Source: a bacterium (Candidatus Torokbacteria) CG_4_10_14_0_2_um_filter_35_8
GTDB lineage: Bacteria > Patescibacteriota > GCA-2792135
Assembly: GCA_002792135.1 (NCBI GenBank)
Contig: PFNU01000025.1
Span: 1-15,741, forward strand
Reading direction: 5' to 3'
DNA length: 15,741 bases
Below are positions 11,554-15,741 of the stretch, piece after piece (the first letter of the stretch is position 1; each line of letters starts with the position of its first letter). A program made the translations under genes and the position numbers. Below the pieces are notes generated by a model. It was given only the letters and a program-made list of their open reading frames with translations, ran no database searches and was not told where the DNA came from.

Positions 11554-14500
11554 TTAATTAATTTCTCCTTTTCGTTCTTGTAATCCTGTTCCCGCAGGAA
11601 TCAACTTCCCGATAATTACGTTTTCTTTTAATCCTTTCAAATGATCAACTGCGCCTGTTATTGATGCTTCTATTAAAACTCGAGCTGTTTCTTGGAAAGA
11701 TGCAGCTGAAAGAAAACTTCCTGTAGTAAGAGCTGCCTTAGAAATACCTAAAATTAAATCTTGACTTTCAATAGGTTTTTTACCTTTTTTCTTTAAATCT
11801 TCATTAAGTCTCACAAGCCTACTCTTATCTACAATATCCCCTACTAAAAAATCAGAGTCGCTTGGATCTTTAATCAAAGCACGGGATAGCATTTGGCGGA
11901 TTATCACTTCTATGTGCTTGTCATTAATATCCTGCCCCTGTCCTTTGTAAACTGCCTGAATTTCCTTTAAGACATACTCTTGACAAACGCTAGGTCCAGT
12001 AAGTTTAAAGAGTTTTTTAAGATCAACGGGCCCCTCGGTAAGCTTCTCTCCAAGAGTGACTAAATCACCATTCTTTACAAGAAGATTTACTTCTTCCGAA
12101 ATAGAATAGGTTTTTTCGTCCTGGCCCTCTTTAACTATAGAAAGTCTATCTTTTTCTTTTCTGACAATGCCGCTGATTTTTACTTTTACCTCCTCATTCT
12201 TACTATTTATCCCCAAAACCTTCCCTTTTTTTACTTTATCTCCATTTTTAACAAGAATTCTTACAATAGTTTCTTTGCCTTCTCCTTTTTTCTTTTTGCC
12301 AAGGCAGTACTCCTCTTTTTGAATACCTGGGGAGAAAACACGAATTTCTCTTATATCTTTTCCTTCAATTATTTCTACAAGACCACTTATTTCAGAAACT
12401 ACAGCTTCATTTTTTGGGGTTCGCACCTCAAAAAGCTCTTCTACTCTAGGAAGGCCTTGCAATACATCTGCTGCTGCTGCTGCGCCACCTTTGTGTTTAC
12501 TTCCTAAAGTAAGCTGAGTACCAGGTTCTCCAATCGCCTGAGCAGCAATAATACCTACAGCAGTTCCTATTTTTACTAACTTGTTTTTGCCAAGATCCCA
12601 ACCATAACATCTACTGCAAAGGCCACCTTCTGTTTTGCACTCTAGAATAGATCTTGCATGTACTTTTTTTACCAACTTCTTGTCGATTTCTAGAGCTTCC
12701 TTACTATCAATGATCTCATCCTTGTGGCAGATGATTCTTTTTGGATCTTTTGGATCTACAATATCCTTAAGAGCCATTCTCCCTCTCACTCTTTCTCCCA
12801 AACTTGACCCTAACCCACTAGATTCTCTTAAGGTTACTTCCATACCAGTGGTATCACCACAATCTTCTTCTTTAATTACTAAATCCTGAGCAACATCAGC
12901 CATTCTTCTTGTCAAGTATCCCGCATCAGCAGTTCTTAAGGCAATATCTGTCATGCCTTTTCTAGAACCGTGACTTGATAAAAAGTATTCAAACGCAGAA
13001 AGACCCTCTTTAAAACAACTTCTTATGGGAAGTTCTAATATTCTGCCTGTAGGACTCACCATAAGTCCTTTCATACCTAGAACCTGATTAATCTGACTCC
13101 AAGAACCACGAGAACCAGAATCCACCATTGCGAATACCGAACCATCTTCTGGTAAAGAAGTCCTTACTGCTTCTTCTACTTTCTTTTCAGTATTAAACCA
13201 AATTTCAATCGTTTTATCATAACGTTCGTCTTCTGTAAGCAGTCCATCACGATATTCTTGATCTACTTTTTTAACTTCCTTATCAGCTTCTTTTAGAATA
13301 CTAGTCTTCTCATCCGGTACTATAAGGTCATCCTCTCCCCAGCTTAATCCTGTCATGGTAAGAGATTCAAATCCTAGGTCTTTTACTTTATCTACCAATT
13401 TGCCTGTCCCTTTAACACCAAACATAAAATACACTTCACTAATTACCTTGTTAATTTCGGATCTATCCATTGTTTTATTAAGAAACTGAATTTCAGTGGG
13501 CAAAATCTGATTAAAAATAACTCTTCCAATACTTGTCTCTGTAAGCTCTTCTTTTCCTCGAAAGGCATAATTTTTTATTCTTACTTTTACTTTTGCTTGA
13601 ACATCAGCTTTACCGAGACTATATGCAGTAATTGCCTCTTCAGGCGAAGAGAATATTTTACCTTCCCCTAAAGCACCTTCTCTAATACTTGTCAGCAAGT
13701 AACATCCTAAGACAATATCTTTATCGGCAGTGGTAATAGGATTTCCTGATGCAGGTTTTAATAAATTTAATCTAGCATTCACAATCTCCTTAGCTTCCTT
13801 TCTTGCTTGCAAAGTAAGAGGAAGATGAACTGCCATCTGATCACCATCAAAATCTGCATTAAAAGCTTTACAAACCATAGGATGAAGTTCAATTGCCTTA
13901 CTTTCAATAAGGCGAGGTCTAAATGCTTGGATGCCAAGACGATGCAATGTAGGTGCACGATTTAAAAGTACAAAGCAGTTCTTGCTAACTCTTTCAAGTT
14001 TATCCCAAATACAAGGATCTCCATCTTCTATCAATTTGCTTGCGGATCTCACATTATGAGCAAAACCATCTTCTATGAGCTCGTGAATAATAAAGGGTTT
14101 AAAAAGCTCTAAGGCCATCATTTTAGGAAGTCCACATTCTCCAAGAGTAAGCTTTGGCCCCACAACAATTACTGAACGACCAGAATAATCTACTCTTTTG
14201 CCTAAGAGATTTTGTCGGAAGCGTCCTTGCTTTCCTTTTAACATGTCAGCAAGGCTTTTCAATTTTCTTCTCTGTCCTGTGGATGCAGGAACTTCCTTAG
14301 AATGCCTTGCGCTATTATCTAAGAGAGCATCAACCGCTTCTTGGAGCATTCTTTTCTCATTTCTAGTGATTACATCTGGCGCACCAATTTCCATAAGTTT
14401 CTTAAGTCTATTATTACGATTTACTACTCTCCTATAAAGATCATTAAGATCAGAAGTAGCGTAGCGTCCTCCATCAAGTTGAACCATGGGTCTTAAATCA

Positions 14501-15465
14501 GGAGGAATTACAGGAACCATCGTAAGACACATCCACTCGGGACGTATTTTTGCCTTTAGCATTCCCTGAACAAACTTTAATTTCTTCATGAGCTTTCTCC
14601 TCTGAACCTGAGGAGTTTTTGCAATTTGAGCAATTAAATCCTCTTCTATTGTTTTTAAATCCATTCTCTCTAGTAATTTTCTTATTGCCTCAGCTCCAAT
14701 TCCTGCTTTAAAAACCTGTCCATACTTCATAGAAAGATCTCTAAAAGAAAGCTCAGAAATAATTTTCTCCTCTTCTAGCTCTTGAACTTCCTTCATGGCG
14801 TCCTCTTTTGCTCGTTTTATCTCTTTTAATTGCTTAAGCATCCTATCATCAAGCATTTTCTTTTCTTCAAGGGGCGCTGTCTTTTTATTCTCTTTACTTT
14901 TTTGAGCAAAAGTGGCAAACTTCTCTTTCTGTACCTTCTTTCTAAGAATCTCAAATTCAGATCTTGCCTCCCTATTTCTTTTCTTGTATTCTTTTTCAAT
15001 ATCATGAAGAGCTCTTCTTTTAGCTTCCTGATCCACGTCAGTAACAATATAACTTGCAAAATAGACAACCTTTTCTAGTTGCTGAACAGTAAGGTCTAAT
15101 ACTGCTCCTATCCTAGAAAAAGGCATGCCTCTTAAAAACCAAATGTGAGCCACAGGGGTAGCAAGTTTAATATGACCCATTCTTTCTCGTCTTACTATTG
15201 ATCTTGTAACTTCCACTCCACATTTATCACAAATAACACCTTCATATCTCATCCTTTTATATTTTCCGCAGTAACACTGCCAGTCTTTTATAGGCCCAAA
15301 AATACGCTCACAAAAAAGACCATCTTTTTCAGGCTTCTGGGTTCGATAATTAATGGTTTCTGGTCTTAGAACTTCTCCATTTGACCATTCCAAAATTTTC
15401 TTTGGCGACGCAAGTCTAAGCCTTATCGCAGAAAAATTACTTAATTGTTCTTTGATCGTGGCCAT
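11554..15465 (-). CDS. rpoC: DNA-directed RNA polymerase subunit beta'
   Basis: RpoC forms the catalytic half of RNA polymerase. The 1303-residue protein is complete. Residues 64-82 hold the N-terminal zinc site (C64, C66, C79, C82). The active-site loop NADFDGD is at 536-542 with Mg-binding D538, D540, D542. The second zinc site is C869, C943, C950, C953. The trigger-loop region reads SSHGSRKGMTDIALRTADAG, then YLTRRMADV, all intact. A charged coiled-coil-like stretch at about 155-235 lies in the N-terminal half. The protein ends with the usual ASFQET and AGTGL segments near the C-terminus. The start MATIKEQL is at 15465, without Shine-Dalgarno; only weak promoter-like sequence is seen upstream. 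rpoB, normally immediately upstream on the same strand, is not present in the 276 bases before the window edge, which hold repeat DNA instead. Confidence 0.98.
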   Translation of the reverse strand: MATIKEQLSNFSAIRLRLASPKKILEWSNGEVLRPETINYRTQKPEKDGLFCERIFGPIKDWQCYCGKYKRMRYEGVICDKCGVEVTRSIVRRERMGHIKLATPVAHIWFLRGMPFSRIGAVLDLTVQQLEKVVYFASYIVTDVDQEAKRRALHDIEKEYKKRNREARSEFEILRKKVQKEKFATFAQKSKENKKTAPLEEKKMLDDRMLKQLKEIKRAKEDAMKEVQELEEEKIISELSFRDLSMKYGQVFKAGIGAEAIRKLLERMDLKTIEEDLIAQIAKTPQVQRRKLMKKLKFVQGMLKAKIRPEWMCLTMVPVIPPDLRPMVQLDGGRYATSDLNDLYRRVVNRNNRLKKLMEIGAPDVITRNEKRMLQEAVDALLDNSARHSKEVPASTGQRRKLKSLADMLKGKQGRFRQNLLGKRVDYSGRSVIVVGPKLTLGECGLPKMMALELFKPFIIHELIEDGFAHNVRSASKLIEDGDPCIWDKLERVSKNCFVLLNRAPTLHRLGIQAFRPRLIESKAIELHPMVCKAFNADFDGDQMAVHLPLTLQARKEAKEIVNARLNLLKPASGNPITTADKDIVLGCYLLTSIREGALGEGKIFSSPEEAITAYSLGKADVQAKVKVRIKNYAFRGKEELTETSIGRVIFNQILPTEIQFLNKTMDRSEINKVISEVYFMFGVKGTGKLVDKVKDLGFESLTMTGLSWGEDDLIVPDEKTSILKEADKEVKKVDQEYRDGLLTEDERYDKTIEIWFNTEKKVEEAVRTSLPEDGSVFAMVDSGSRGSWSQINQVLGMKGLMVSPTGRILELPIRSCFKEGLSAFEYFLSSHGSRKGMTDIALRTADAGYLTRRMADVAQDLVIKEEDCGDTTGMEVTLRESSGLGSSLGERVRGRMALKDIVDPKDPKRIICHKDEIIDSKEALEIDKKLVKKVHARSILECKTEGGLCSRCYGWDLGKNKLVKIGTAVGIIAAQAIGEPGTQLTLGSKHKGGAAAAADVLQGLPRVEELFEVRTPKNEAVVSEISGLVEIIEGKDIREIRVFSPGIQKEEYCLGKKKKGEGKETIVRILVKNGDKVKKGKVLGINSKNEEVKVKISGIVRKEKDRLSIVKEGQDEKTYSISEEVNLLVKNGDLVTLGEKLTEGPVDLKKLFKLTGPSVCQEYVLKEIQAVYKGQGQDINDKHIEVIIRQMLSRALIKDPSDSDFLVGDIVDKSRLVRLNEDLKKKGKKPIESQDLILGISKAALTTGSFLSAASFQETARVLIEASITGAVDHLKGLKENVIIGKLIPAGTGLQERKGEIN

Positions 15466-15540
15466 AAAAATATGCTAAATAAATATAAATTGTTGCAGAC
15501 GAATATTGGTCTTATTTATTGAAAAAGAATCAAGAATCAT

Positions 15541-15721
15541 AAAGCTAAATTTCAAATCCCAAATTACAAATCCCAAACAAATTCCAATATCAAAATTCCA
15601 ATTTCAAAACACGCCAGACTGCTCTTGTTTTGAATTTTGAAAATTGAAATTTAAATATTGTTTGTTATTTAGTGCTTGATATTTGGAATTTTCCGCCAAA
15701 GCGGATGGTGTTTGAAATTTT
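15541..15721. repeat. large AT-rich imperfect inverted-repeat element upstream of rpoC
   Basis: The left arm (about 15549-15610) has units such as TTTCAAATCCCAAATT and AAATTCCAAT, ending in TTTCAAAAC. The centre ACGCCAGACTGCTCTT (15611-15626) is unique. The right arm starts GTTTTGAA (15627-15634) and continues with the complementary TTGAAATTT, TTGTTATTTAGTGCTTG and ATTTGGAATTTT units, ending in the hairpin TCCGC (15692-15696) / GCGGA (15701-15705). It is laid out like a non-autonomous MITE-type element. I have the impression that similar CAAATTCC...TTGTTATTTGGTGCTTG units occur in other candidate-phylum genomes, from memory only. No coding sequence is visible in 15466-15741. Confidence 0.65.
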
Positions 15722-15741
15722 ATCCACTAGTGCCTAGTCTC

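Overview
The window looks like a chromosomal stretch of a small-genome, AT-rich bacterium of the Candidate Phyla Radiation (Patescibacteria), most likely a Microgenomates-type lineage. The reasons are low GC in coding DNA, almost no Shine-Dalgarno sequences, compact core genes, a CPR-style small membrane-protein family (9599-10029) and repeat-filled intergenic DNA. Placement is by pattern recognition only. The genetic code is standard: UGA ends two genes (small ORF at 4917-4919, substrate-binding protein at 7402-7404) and is absent inside long ORFs, which argues against the UGA=Gly CPR lineages.

Layout: (1) 1-2428, minus strand, uvrA, running off the left edge and lacking its last ~130 codons. 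(2) 2429-2772, a divergent intergenic region with promoters for uvrA and uvrC and repeat debris. (3) 2773-4452, uvrC, without the usual C-terminal helix-hairpin-helix domain. (4) 4453-5340, a repeat-rich region holding one small Lys-rich ORF (4752-4919), a mobile-looking palindromic element and a cluster of hairpin repeats. (5) 5341-7404, secG and a membrane-anchored family-5 peptide-binding protein, probably one operon. (6) 7405-7627, more repeats. (7) 7628-11511, an apparent transcription unit: a perfect consensus promoter, a structured ~120-nt leader, tRNA-Leu(CAG), RNase J, a small membrane-protein gene broken by a one-base frameshift, an ABM-like dimeric alpha/beta barrel protein, trpS, then a hairpin repeat and a bidirectional terminator. 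(8) 11554-15465, minus strand, complete rpoC converging on trpS. (9) 15466-15741, a repeat element where rpoB would normally be expected close upstream of rpoC.

The genes are housekeeping: excision repair (UvrA, UvrC), secretion (SecG), peptide capture, RNA decay and processing (RNase J), tRNA supply and charging (tRNA-Leu, TrpRS) and transcription (RpoC). No new enzyme system is evident. The least explained content is the intergenic DNA, which holds at least five distinguishable families of dispersed or palindromic repeats. Several occur more than once in the window in the same relative order. One may have supplied the stop codon of uvrC, and another sits between rpoC and whatever precedes it.
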